From Lobosporangium transversale (lineage: Eukaryota > Mortierellomycota > Mortierellomycetes > Mortierellales > Mortierellaceae), in contig NW_019028983.1 in assembly GCF_002105155.1 (NCBI RefSeq), positions 62,001-126,000 on the forward strand: 64,000 bases of DNA, in the 5' to 3' direction. Made by a program: the position numbers and the translations under genes. A model generated the notes under the pieces. That model worked only from the letters and a program-made list of their open reading frames with translations. It did not search any database and was not told the origin of the DNA. This document shows positions 33,619 to 44,504 of this stretch, piece after piece. The first letter of the stretch is position 1. Each line of letters opens with the position of its first letter.

Positions 33619-34268
33619 ATGAGACTTATTACCCATAATATGCTTCAATGCCACGTCAAAGGCTGCAATGCAAATAACTTTCCATTAGAGTTTCAGGAAG
33701 TTGAACTCGAGCAGGAGGAGGCAGAAATGAACGAAGACTTTTTGAGGAATATGCTCACAAAACTGGAATACGATGCCCTTGTCAGTACTTGTCTCAAGGT
33801 AAATCCAAGGCTAAAGGAGTGAAAACCAGCATTTTTTTTTCTATTCTCGGAATCTCGGGATTAAGGAGAAGAGTAGATAAGAAAAGAAAAAAGAGGATAA
33901 TTTCAATTGAGCTTTTTTTTTTTTTTTTTTTTTTTTCTCTTTTTGAAAACATGTGGCATTCAGCTCGGTATTAACGATCTTCCGGCAACTATGCCCGCAG
34001 ATGCCGCCTACAATGACGAATTCCTTCAGATCCTTCACCGCGTTATCCTTGAGGTATATACCATTATGCTATCGCTCTCGTTAATCGGAACAAATTGGCC
34101 AACATTCTTTTTTTATTTTTTTTCCAAACTGACTTGACTGTCTTTACTTTTTGATTAATAATATAGACGCATGTAAAGTCTGGAAAAATGATCTGCCCAA
34201 ACTGCAAACACATTTACAATATTCGAGACGGCATTCCCAACATGCTTTTGGCAGAGCACGAAGTTTAG
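33619..34268 (+). CDS. TRM112: Trm112, methyltransferase activator subunit
   Basis: A small zinc-binding protein that stabilises and activates Trm9, Trm11, Mtq2 and Bud23, linking tRNA, release-factor and rRNA methylation. Exons 33619-33798, 33964-34053 and 34167-34268 join in phase to give 123 residues, the usual size. The N-terminus MRLITHNMLQCHVKGCNANNFPL has the family start and one Cys pair. The C-terminal exon carries MICPNCKHIYNIRDGIPNML, the second zinc pair and the partner-binding strand, and ends LLAEHEV. The middle exon encodes the helical insertion. It sits head to head with TRM11 and converges on the FYRN/FYRC gene. Confidence 0.96.
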
Positions 34269-34624
34269 AACGCATTCAAAAAAATAAAAATAAAAAAATT
34301 AGAAAAATAATGCAAAAATGTAACGACAACTATCCTATAGAATTTAAGAGATAGTTTTAATGAAAAAATCACTGCAAGCATCAGCAGGAAGGACAATATG
34401 CGATTACGAGCCGGCCTAAAAGGCTGTACAAAATTTGCTATTCGAAACTTACTATGAAAGTAACAGTTATTGAAAGTATATAATAGTTGATATGCTATAG
34501 ACTATTAGGGTGCATTGTATATAATGGATAATATTGAGTATATGGTATGATAGTTTTTGTCGATGCGAAGCACTGCTGACGCAATGATAAATAATAGTAA
34601 TGATAATGGTAATGGCCAATAAGC
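34269..34624. other. Intergenic, convergent 3' ends
   Basis: AT-rich DNA between the 3' end of TRM112 and the 3' end of the FYRN/FYRC gene. Nothing else is seen. Confidence 0.6.
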
Positions 34625-37600
34625 TCATGGTTCCATGAGTGGTTGTCCATACGAATGGTCATATCGATGAATTGAAATCTTATTTTCCTGATCATGGGAC
34701 ATTCCTGAGAAATATTGCTCCTGTCTACCCATAGATTGAGGAGTATGTGGTGCTACGTCCGTAGTCTTGATCGCTTCCTCATCCCTTACTGGCAATGCAC
34801 CCAAATGTTGATCTCTCTCATGTTTCACACCCTCCATATGACCCATGGCCGGTTCTGTCTCCGAAACAGACGGGAGTAAGGCCAATGGTGGTATGTGCTC
34901 GATCTCCATGAGTTCTGGTGCTGGCGTCTGATCCTGACTCGCTTTTCGTTTCGTGTACTTGCGAGGAGTGTATGGTCGTGCTGTAGAAGATCCAGAAGAC
35001 TGGGCTGCCTTTTCTGCTTCCTCCAGTGTCTCCATAAGAACTTCGTGGTTACTAGCGTACAGACTGTTGTTAATCTTCTTCTTCCTTCCTGGTGATTTAC
35101 TTCCGGAAGGGTCCCCATTCGACGGGGACCCCAAGCTATCGTCCTCGATGATCCATTTTAGTGGCATATAGCGCCGGCAGCGATGGGCGTTGGGCATTTC
35201 CTGAATATACTTTATAACGCCTAAATTCGTCAAGCCGTACATGTCAGGTCCTGAAGCGTGGGTCTTGGCATTGTAACCGAGCTCCATCAACCCTTTTAAT
35301 GCCAACTCCCATGCGCCGCTTGACGATGAGTGCCGAAAAACTTTTTCTGGCATGTCTTCCAGAGTTATTTGAAACTACATTCAAGGAAAAGGACAGTATA
35401 AGTTTGTTTGTGTTAAGATACGGCAAACATGAGAAGCCATGATTATAAACTTACAATAGGTTGTTCTCCTCCGTCCAGGATTTCATTGATAAAATAAGTT
35501 TTTTTAGATGTATCGGAGAGCGAAGTATATTGTTTCTTGCTGCGAAATCCAACTGGAAAGATGTAGCGATGGTTGTGGTACCCCCTGCCTTGCCATACAA
35601 TTCTGCCTACAGTGTTGAAAGTTGGCATTAATAAAAAATTGGTTGCAGTTCATCCCTTCGCTCCCACGTTGTCAAATCTCTTACCCATGTTTTCTATGAT
35701 GACTTCATTCGTGCCCTTTCCGACGACGATCGGATAGTTTAACGAGCCGTCTGGATTCGTTGGAAGTGGAACTACAGCACGCGGCCTACCACGGTCCGCT
35801 CGTTTCTATAATGGAATATAAAATGTATCGACGGTTAACTTCAACAACTATTAATATCTGTTGTGTACAAACGACCCCTTCGCTTTAAATATTGCTAACA
35901 CTTGCCGTGGCTCGCCTTGTTTGCTTCGGAGCGCCCTCTGGCTTCTCCTTTTTAACAAGAGCGCCTGCCCTAGATGGTGCCTGATTAGATGTATTAGATG
36001 TATTGATATTCGCTGGCCTGTTATCCATTTGGTTGTTGTAACCACCATTGGCGACGCCAACAGTGGAAATATTGCTCGAGTCTGTCATGCTCGTAACGTC
36101 TCGAGACATTTGCAGTCCATGACTAGAAGTAGTATCTACAGCAGTAGATCAAAAAAGCAGGAGGTCTGAGGTCAGAGCCTGTATAAAAAGCCTCTTTCAC
36201 TGTCTCCCCAAAAAAAATAAAATAAAATAAAAAGTATCCAGATATTTTTTGGATTTTGGATTTGGATTTTGGATTTTGGATTTTGAAATTTTGATTTTTG
36301 CTTATGATTTCGCTAACTGTTATTCTGGAGATGAGCTATGCTTGTTCTATTTCATTTGGATTGTGGATGCGGATACTGATGTCGATACTGATGTTGACTG
36401 GTGATTACCTCTTCGGCCCCTGCCTGATAACGCCTGTCTATTGTTATCAGAGACATCTGCACGACCCGCGCTGGACCGCCCATGACGTGAGTCACCATGT
36501 CCCTCATCTTTAAAATCGTCGTCATCATCATCGTCCAAGTCGCTTAGGTCATCGAAAGATGTATCACTGTCACTTGATAGCCTATAATGCGAATGTAAAC
36601 ATGTTTGTGAGTTTTAAAATCGAAGGCAAGGACTAGTCATATGCAATGATGCGCAACATTAGGTGAAAGCAATATGTCTCGGGACAATAAACTCTATCAA
36701 TGAGCGCTTTTTATTGTTATTTTGATCTCCAGCTTACCCTGACCCGGCCATTTGCTGCATGTCGCTCAGGATATCCAATAGATGGCTAATGAATGATAAA
36801 ACGATAAGAAGCGGAAAGAAAAATGCGGACAAAAATAAATGATTAGGAAAGTAATTAAATAAGGGACGCGTGCGCCATTAGGTTGTAGGAAATAAAAGAG
36901 CACTGAGGATGTCAGGAACACAATAAAAATGCATGGAAGGGGCAGGGCGTTGAATGACGTGGCAACCATTATGCGACAAAAAAAATCGGAAAGGAAAAAA
37001 GCATGAAACAATGAACGGAACAAAACAAAACAGGGAACAAGACAGGAGAGGAAGCATAAAAAAGAATTGTAATCATGCATTGATTGGGTGTTTGTTCGTG
37101 GTAACAACAAGTTTTCCTCTTTCTTTTTTTTTTTTTTCTTACTTATTCTCCTCCTTGAGTTTGCGTGCCTTGAGACGAGCAGCTTGTAAGTCGTTGGTAT
37201 ATTGGCGCTGGGTCTGAAGATGGGCCAATAAACCATCAATAAGAATCATTGGTGAGATTTATAAGAGCAAGCATAAGGAAGTGGCGATAGCGATCATGGA
37301 ATAACAAAAAGAAAGTGCTCATTATTGCATTAATATGGTTGTTTAACAGACTAAGCTTTTCGGGGGTGATAGGATGGTAAGAATCAATGTACACACAAAC
37401 GTCCTCCAAGACATAGTTTTTGCAACGGCAATTCAAAGACAGGACCATTCTTCCTTTTGTTTTGGTTATTATTATTTCTATTTTGTCCGTCCGTTTCACA
37501 CAAAGGAAAAAAAAAAAAAGGGGGAAACGCCCAAAAAAGAAAGAAAAAGAGAAAACAAAGCATGGATTGACTTGGGGCAGATTGTTTTTCATCTTTCACA

Positions 37601-37675
37601 TACCGCTGACACTCTATCAAAGCGTTCACGTAGTCTGAGATATTTCTCTTTGAAGGAGAGAGGCTCGTCCTTCAT
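34625..37675 (-). CDS. FYRN/FYRC-domain chromatin protein (TBRG1-like)
   Basis: Eight exons, by my joins 37675-37604, 37213-37143, 36785-36738, 36581-36409, 36135-35906, 35805 to about 35686, 35606-35455 and 35374-34625, give about 538 residues with phase kept throughout. The N-terminus MKDEPLSFKEKYLRLRERFD runs into a coiled coil (LKARKLKEEN-NHLLDILSDM), as in animal TBRG1. An acidic DDDDDDDF tract and a basic linker follow. The FYRN region (GRGYHNHRYIFPVGFRSKKQ) and the FYRC region (GAWELALKGLMELGYNAK, then GPDMYGLTNLGVIKYIQ) come next, then a long disordered tail. FYR domains occur in chromatin regulators such as MLL and TBRG1. The intron after exon 5 appears to use a GC donor (GCAAGT). 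The precise complex in fungi is unknown to me. Confidence 0.82.
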
Positions 37676-38441
37676 TTTGGCGAGGTGGTATGTGTGAAAG
37701 GGGTATAAGCCGCAGTGATATCTGGTGATTATAAGGTACTCAGTGTTGCAAATAGAACGGAAGAGACAATAAATAAATAAATAAGAATGTGTATGGGGAT
37801 CCGGACAGAAGGAGAAGAAGGGGGGGAATGAGAGAAAGAGCGAGTGAAATGAAATGAGGATGGAAGAATGAATGTCAGTCCCGTAGAAAAAAAAAAAAAA
37901 GAAAAGAAAAAAGAAAAAGTTTGACACGCGAATCAGCTTCAAGAGCCTTGCACAAACAGAGCAAAAGAAGGGATGGGTGTGTGAGGAGAATAAAAGAGAG
38001 AGCGTGTGTAGAAGGAAAAGGAAGAGAAGAGAGGAGACAGTTTGGCTCGGGCGAAGTAAAGGAAAAAAAGAAGACTCGAAAGCGAGAAAGCGAGAAAGGT
38101 GCTGCGCTTGGCAAGTAATGTAATGCAACAAAGCAACACAGCACTGCAAAAAAAAAAAAAAAAAAAAAAGCGGGACCTTTGAAGAATACAGAGCAACATA
38201 CAATATAAACACAATATATTACAATAAATGATATTATATTTGTACATGTTCTTAATTCACTTCAAGCTGCACAAGAACCGTAACTGTCGCCGCATGGCAT
38301 TCTGTTTTCTATTGTAGTAGAAAATTATACTTGGGACATGGACTGCTTTTTTAAGAAAAAATGCAATATATAATACAATGAATATTGGAATATGAATAAT
38401 AATGGAACTTAATTTTTTGGATACAAACGTTCATCAACCAA
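37676..38441. other. Divergent promoter region between the FYR gene and TRM9
   Basis: Purine-rich on the plus strand, hence pyrimidine-rich for the minus-strand FYR gene promoter. It carries poly-A runs at 37888-37900 and 38146-38168. No gene; minus-strand open frames of more than 100 codons here are Ser/Phe/Leu-rich artefacts of CT-rich promoter DNA. Confidence 0.55.
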
Positions 38442-38993
38442 ATGAGTACATCCAAAAAGAATCCATTGCACATTCCTTCGCCATTCCAGGCGGAGGAGCC
38501 AGGTATGACCCCGGAGCAAAAGGAGCAAGAATATGTTCATAATGTATACCAGGTTATTGCGCCTCACTTCTCGGCTACTCGCTACAAGGTAAAATAGAAC
38601 TCGATATATTTCTATTTAGTCTCAGGACCATCTATGTTCGTTACCCAAAGTAGAGAGTCTAGGGGCTATGCAATGCAAGAGCTTCGAAGCATGGCCGCTG
38701 CGTTCTTTTATGCGCGTACTATCATTTACGCTTACTACCACCCTTTCGGCCCCTGGCTTTTGATGTCTAAATATACTGCGCCTTCATTAGCCATGGCCTG
38801 TTGTCGAAGAGTTTCTTATGAACATGCCTGCAGGATCTGTTGGGGCAGATGTAGGATGTGGCAATGGCAAGTACATTGGTGTCAATCCAAGCCTATTTAT
38901 GATCGGCTCCGATAGGTAAGAGATGTCAAATAGGAAATAAAAGCCAATCATTAAACCCACAATATGAAGAATGGATTTGTACTGACCACATGT

Positions 38994-39028
<35 letters not shown>

Positions 39029-39951
39029 CTTCTGGACTATCCGACATTACTGTGGAATTAGGAGTTCAAATTTGATTAGTATTTGCAGTGAACGTGGTCA
39101 TGAGGCCATGGTCTGCGATGGTCTCGCACTCCCTTACCGACCACAGTTTTTTGTGAGTGATCCACGTACTGCCCTCTATATCTGCTATCTACACTCTGAC
39201 CGTACTCAGCCACTAACCTCTGCATCGCCTTATTATGCATGAATATAACAATCACTGAATACAGGATTTTGCTATTTCCATTGCTGTAATTCACCACTTT
39301 ATCACTCCGGAACGCCGCATTAATGCCATCGAAGAAATTTTGAGGGTCGTCAGAGTTGGAGCGAAGGTCTTAATATTCGTTTGGGCATTGGAACAATCGG
39401 GTAAACGAGACTTTGACAAGAATGTACAAGATGTCTTCGTACCCTGGGCAATGCCCAAAAAGGCAGAACCCAAACAGTCAAGAGATCGGACTCAGTCCAG
39501 AGCACAGGGCGTCAGAAGGAATGAAAGATCGAATGTTCATCAACAACCTTCCACGTCATTATCATCACAATCATCGTCAGCTGCAGTAACAACAGCGATG
39601 ACAAGTCTCAACGAGGCCTCATCGATTGACGAACCACTGGATCAGCTAAAGATGAAGAGCGACCAGGCCGACAAAGATCAGGATCAAAAGGTTCTCACAA
39701 CGCATAATTTGACCTTTGAGGAATTTGCGTCGACTAGGGAAAATGCCATACAGCAGACCAATGTACAAAATGAACAAACCCAGCCATCTGCAAAGGAATC
39801 TGAAGCAGCACCTGTGTATAATCGCTATTATCATCTTTTCCAGAAGGGTGAGCTCGAGGAATTAGTGGTGAGGACCAACAAGGCGTCCATAGTGCAATCG
39901 GGCTACGATCGCGATAATTGGTGGTGCATCTTAGAGAAAACGACCTCGTAA
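38442..39951 (+). CDS. TRM9: tRNA wobble-uridine carboxymethyl methyltransferase Trm9
   Basis: Methylates the carboxymethyl group of cm5U34 to give mcm5U/mcm5s2U, working with Trm112. Exons 38442-38588, 38791-38915, 39062-39152 and 39265-39951 join in phase for 349 residues. Key segments are [19 protein letters not shown] at the N-terminus, the SAM motif [16 protein letters not shown], a [12 protein letters not shown] acid/ribose region, [28 protein letters not shown] and the C-terminal [15 protein letters not shown] followed by [13 protein letters not shown]. An insertion of about 120 residues of disordered Ser/Gln-rich sequence lies between VPWAMPKK and RYYHLFQ, as in many fungal Trm9 and animal TRMT9B proteins. 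No AlkB or RRM domain is fused. Confidence 0.95.
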
Positions 39952-40858
39952 ATAACAACAAACAATTAGATCTGATTAAAACGTTGTACCACAATTTGGA
40001 CTTTTGGCGTGACAGACCGCCACCAATCTTTTAGAATTCTCGTGATAAAAAATGTTCTGTCGATGGTTGTGCGTTTGTTTGCATTCCGAGTAAATACTTT
40101 TTTTATGACATTAGACTTACTTGACTTGACGGAATGGAGCTAAAGTTTACATGCAAGCTTATAATGCAGCTTAGCGTAATATGCGTTGCATCATGACAAC
40201 AGTAACATCATCTGGCAAATATTAATAAACCATTTCTGCCAAAGGTTCCATCTTCCTTCTTCATGGAGTATCGGCTTAATAGATATTGAGTAGTTGCTTT
40301 TCTTTCAAGGCTGGCACATTTATCCAGTATACTCTAATCAATGCTCACTTGAGCTCTCACACGCCCACATTCATTCCTTGTTATGAGGAAATAGAGAATA
40401 GAGACAGCAAAATCTGCAATTCCCTCGACGAAGGTGCCACAAGAGCGCAAAGCAAGGGGAAGTGAACGGATGTTGTGTTTATAAGCAACGAGCGAGCCAG
40501 TGTCTGATTGAATTGACTGAGCTCAAACATTTTTTTTTCTGCAACTCAATATGAACTTGTGACTCGAGCTTTTTTCTTTTCTTTTTTTTTTTTTGTCACA
40601 ATGCGTCTTGTCTGTTCACTCTCTCTTTCCCATCGCTTTCCTTTTTACTTTGTTCTCTCAACGCTCCAACACCTGCAACACTCCCCCTCCCCTTTTTTTA
40701 CCCTGCGTTTGCATACATTTTCTGTTCTTCCATTCCTTGCCATCATCTATATCTTTATATTTATCTGTGTTGCTGATTGTTAACTGCACTCTCACCTTTT
40801 GATTACTCCTCTCTAGTCTCCAACAGCACTTTCTATCACATTTATCTACTTCACAACC
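39952..40858. other. Intergenic region upstream of the F-box/ankyrin gene
   Basis: No gene is seen. The last 300 bp (about 40560-40858) are strongly CT-rich, with runs such as ctctctttcccatcgctttcc, as expected of a promoter and 5' UTR for the gene starting at 40859. Confidence 0.6.
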
Positions 40859-43800
40859 ATGAGTTCAAACAGCGAGAATCGCCCTTATCTCCGTCAGACA
40901 CAAAGCCAGGTTCAATCTAGGAACATCACTGTCGCCACTACAGGTCTGCCTCTCACTGGTCTTAGAAGCATGCGACGACTCTCTGAGGGATCTATTCCGG
41001 CTATCCCTTCGTTCGATGGACACTCTAAAGAGCAACCCACCTCCATTCCTATCAATACCCTCTTGGCAACAACGGCAGCAACAATCTCCACATCGGCAAC
41101 ACAAACAGTCACCACTGTCAGCTCATGGCCGTTTGCAACTGGTACTGTCTCGGACTCATCATGCTGCTTACACTCTCCAACAGTCTCTAATTCCTCATCA
41201 CAACGATCCGAAGGACCTTCACCAGCCTCCACACCCGCATCATCAACACCATCTTCGCCTTGCTCAGCTCCAATTTCACCGGCTTCATCTTGCTCACCAT
41301 CACCTACAGCCGCTTCCTTTAAAAGTTCATTACATTATCAAAAAGAGAAAAAGGAACCTCATTGTACATACTCAATCTCATTCGAACCTCTTCCTCCAAC
41401 TAAGGAGATCGCAGATAGGGCTCAAACTGTTGCTGAAATGGTCAACGGAACCGACTTTGATCAAACAACGACAACAACACCAAGACAGATGGGCGCAGTA
41501 AGTACGACGACTTTAACAACAACCGCATTAAAATCGCAACCAACAGAATTATTGGATCTTCCAACAGAAATTTTGCAAGAGATTCTATGTCGACTGGTTG
41601 CACCGAAGAACTTTGTTCGAAGCTGTCGTCAGATCTACAATCTCTCGCGATCACCATCTTTACGAGCCAAGTATTTGTGGCTTCTCCATGGTCCCGACCA
41701 GGTGTTGTCCCGTAAGACTGTTGAGCTGCACAAGCTGACAAGATCAATCCTTGACTCCCCAGTTGTCCTGCTTCTCATTGCTATGGGAGCTGTCTATCGT
41801 GATCCAGAGGAATTTATGTAGGTTATGTATTGGATGCTAATGTTGTTTATTTTATTGGATTTTTCCTTCCCCTCTTTTTTCGTTTTCTTCCCCTCTTTTT
41901 TTTTTTTTTTTTTCGACGAGAAGAGAGGAGAAAGCAGGACTGTTCTCGCTTGCGTGCAACAACAATCTTATCAGGAGAAAGTTCCATGATCATCATGAGC
42001 AGTCTGTCTGCTTCCTTGCATCACCATGAAAAAGACAAAAAAAAAGTGGAACGCCTCTTTTTTGCTTAGTTGAAATGTTTTGCATGCTCAAATTCTGTTG
42101 GGCGGAGATCAAGGAGACGATAACGACACACCACACAAAAGTGCTAAAAAAAAAAAAATCAAGTCTATTTGCGTGGATCAAAACAATGCACTGACATCAA
42201 AAATGAATGTGGGGTTTGAAGAGGAAAGGGAATCGACATTCCCCCCCCCCCCCACAAACAACACTTGTGAACATTTACACAAAAAAGAAAGACCAGAGTG
42301 TTTGCCTTTTGTACTTTCTTGTCAAACCAGTCCATTGGCTTGATCATGCATCGTGCCAGACTCAAAATGAGACGGAGCGCAAATGAAGAACAAGGTTATC
42401 GGACCATCGCAGCAAATCATTTATCATTATTATTATCAAACAAAATTTTCATTACCCAAATTGTCCACATGTCATCATTATCTTCTTGGCATTTGCCAGC
42501 ATTATCGACGACCTCGCATGAAATTCGACTGCTTAGATAGGTCCATTCCAGTATCTGCGATTATAAAGATCTATATTTCTGATGAGCCCTTTTTTTTTTT
42601 CTTTTTTTTTTTCTCATAATAGTTTCCGATGGGCTTGCTCAAAGGGCCACGTGGATGTCGTCTGCCATTTACTAGAAAACAGTGAGCCAGGGATTGATCT
42701 GAGGTTTAGATCTGACTGGTTTTTGCGAGAGGCTGCTAAGAATGGCTGTCGAGGTAAAGAAAAAATGTGTCAAAGGGGGGGGGGGGATAATCAAGTTTTT
42801 CGTTCCTTATTTCAAAGCAAAGAGGCATGGACTTAACACATTTGTATCAACTTTTGCCAATCACTTCTATGGCTACCACAAGACGTCGTTGCAATCCTCC
42901 TTCAGCAGCCAGACTACATACCTTCCGAAAGTGGTCTGAACAAGGCCTTCGAAGCCGCATATGAGCAATCACATTGTAGTACTGTTAAGGCACTTCTCGA
43001 TTTTGCTGAAGCTCGAGGTGCTATTGTGCAACAGCTGGAAATCGAGCAACGGACAGCAGTCTCAGGACCAGGGACATTTCCGGTATCTATTTTTCAAAGC
43101 TCAATCCCCTCGACCAGGAGAGCTAGGAGGGTTATGGCAGGAGGATTGTTTATACAAAAGGACGCTGATAAAGCCCTACGTTATGCAGTCCGTGGAAATG
43201 ACGTGGAGATGGTCAAGTTATTAATGGAATATGAGGCAGATGTTCATGCCTTCAATGAGGAGGCCATTCTTGTGGCCGCACAAAAGGGACATGTTGAGAT
43301 TTTGAAGTTGTTAATCCAAGCAGGTGCCAACATCGAAACCAAGAATGGAGCCCCTCTGCGACAAGCTGCAGAGGCTGGACATGCAGAGGCTGTCAAAGTA
43401 TTGTGTGAGAGCGGTGCAGATACGATGCTAGGAGGTTGTAGTGCTTTACGAACTGCAACGTCTCAAGGTAAGCCCAGAAAATCTATTTTTTCTAGCTAGT
43501 GAATCTTTTTTTTTCTTTGTTTTGTTTTGAACTCGCATCTTCGGGTTCATAACAGCGGTGGTTCTCTACTTTTGCTTTTTTTTCCCCCCCTTCTGAATAG
43601 GCTATGATAACATCATTGCAATACTACTGGACCATGGAGCAGATGTCAACATTCATGAAGGAACACCACTGCAATTAGCATGTCAACATGGCCATGAGGC
43701 CGCTGTACGAGTGCTTCTCCAGTATGGCGCTAATCATCGATTGGATGATGGTGCGGCTTATAAGATGGCGCTGGATGCCAACCATGAAGGAATCAAGGCC

Positions 43801-44166
43801 CTTTTAGTCCAAGCTGAGAAGACCATGCGTGCCAAAGAAAGAGAGCTAGAGAGGATGATACAGCAGCAACAACAACAAGAAGGAGGCATGATGACGCAAC
43901 AACAACTCCAACCCTTGTCAATACCTCCTGATTCACGAGTGTATACCGGGAACTATGGTAATTTCTCACCCATTCCAGGAATTTCATCGTCGTCAATGTC
44001 CTCAGTCCCTTCTGCAGAGAACGCAAGACGTCACAAGCGGTATTATAGTCAAATATCGAATCCACTCTCAGTAGCAGATTTGTTTCGGTCTGGATCAGTA
44101 TGTGGTCTTGTGGCCCTAGACGATGAAATTCGGTCACGACAACGAAGCGAAAGCAATCGGTTATAG
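40859..44166 (+). CDS. F-box and ankyrin-repeat protein
   Basis: Four exons (40859-41817, 42623-42753, 42883-43467 and 43601-44166) keep phase and encode 746 residues. The N-terminal 220 residues are Ser/Thr/Pro-rich and disordered. An F-box follows at about residues 228-265 (LLDLPTEILQEILCRLVAPK), which normally binds Skp1 in SCF ubiquitin ligases. Ankyrin repeats fill the middle and C-terminal half: FRWACSKGHVDVVCHLL, LRYAVRGNDVEMVKLLMEY, LVAAQKGHVEILKLLIQAGA, LRQAAEAGHAEAVKVLCESG, YDNIIAILLDHGADVN and LQLACQHGHEAAVRVLLQYG. A Gln-rich coiled segment and a basic tail end the protein. Likely a substrate-recruiting F-box protein; the substrate is unknown. Intron 1 is long (805 bp) and carries a 14-C run; intron 2 follows a 9-10 G run. 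Confidence 0.9.
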
Positions 44167-44504
44167 ATATTTCCATCATAGCTTACATTACTGAAATGCA
44201 ATCAGTAGATATTTTGTGGCAGGAATAACCCAAAGCTTTTTTTTCCGTTTTCCCTATGCTTTTTTTTTTTTTTTTTTTTTTTTTTTGAGCTATGTCAGTT
44301 TTATATGCTTGAAGTAGTGGGATTGAATAAAGACATGAGTAGCTTGGATAGGGAAATGAATGAGATGTTCATACGTTTGAAGTCACTGTGACATTAATAA
44401 CCCTGAAGCTGTCAAGCATTAAAATATTAAAATTTTGCCACCATCACTTTTCTATTCTTTTTCCTTCCTTTTTACCAACTATACCAACTTTCTATTTAGT
44501 CGCC
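44167..44504. other. Intergenic, poly-T and promoter
   Basis: A poly-T run of about 27 bases at 44260-44286, then a CT-rich stretch leading to the next start codon. The ctatttag just before the ATG at 44505 could be a 3' splice site of a 5' UTR intron. Confidence 0.45.

Noticed and set aside
37589..38247. Minus-strand frames of 89-207 codons rich in Phe, Ser and Leu
   Set aside because: CT-rich promoter DNA upstream of the FYR gene; only the last part (from the ATG at 37675) is coding.
41016..41501. 161-codon plus-strand frame, His/Gln/Pro-rich
   Set aside because: Out-of-frame shadow of the Ser/Thr/Pro-rich N-terminus of the F-box protein.
44388..44504. Upstream ATG giving a 757-residue Sororin-like protein
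   Set aside because: The extra 39 residues are encoded by CT-rich promoter-like DNA; the ATG at 44505 follows a possible UTR intron acceptor and starts a basic, disordered protein.
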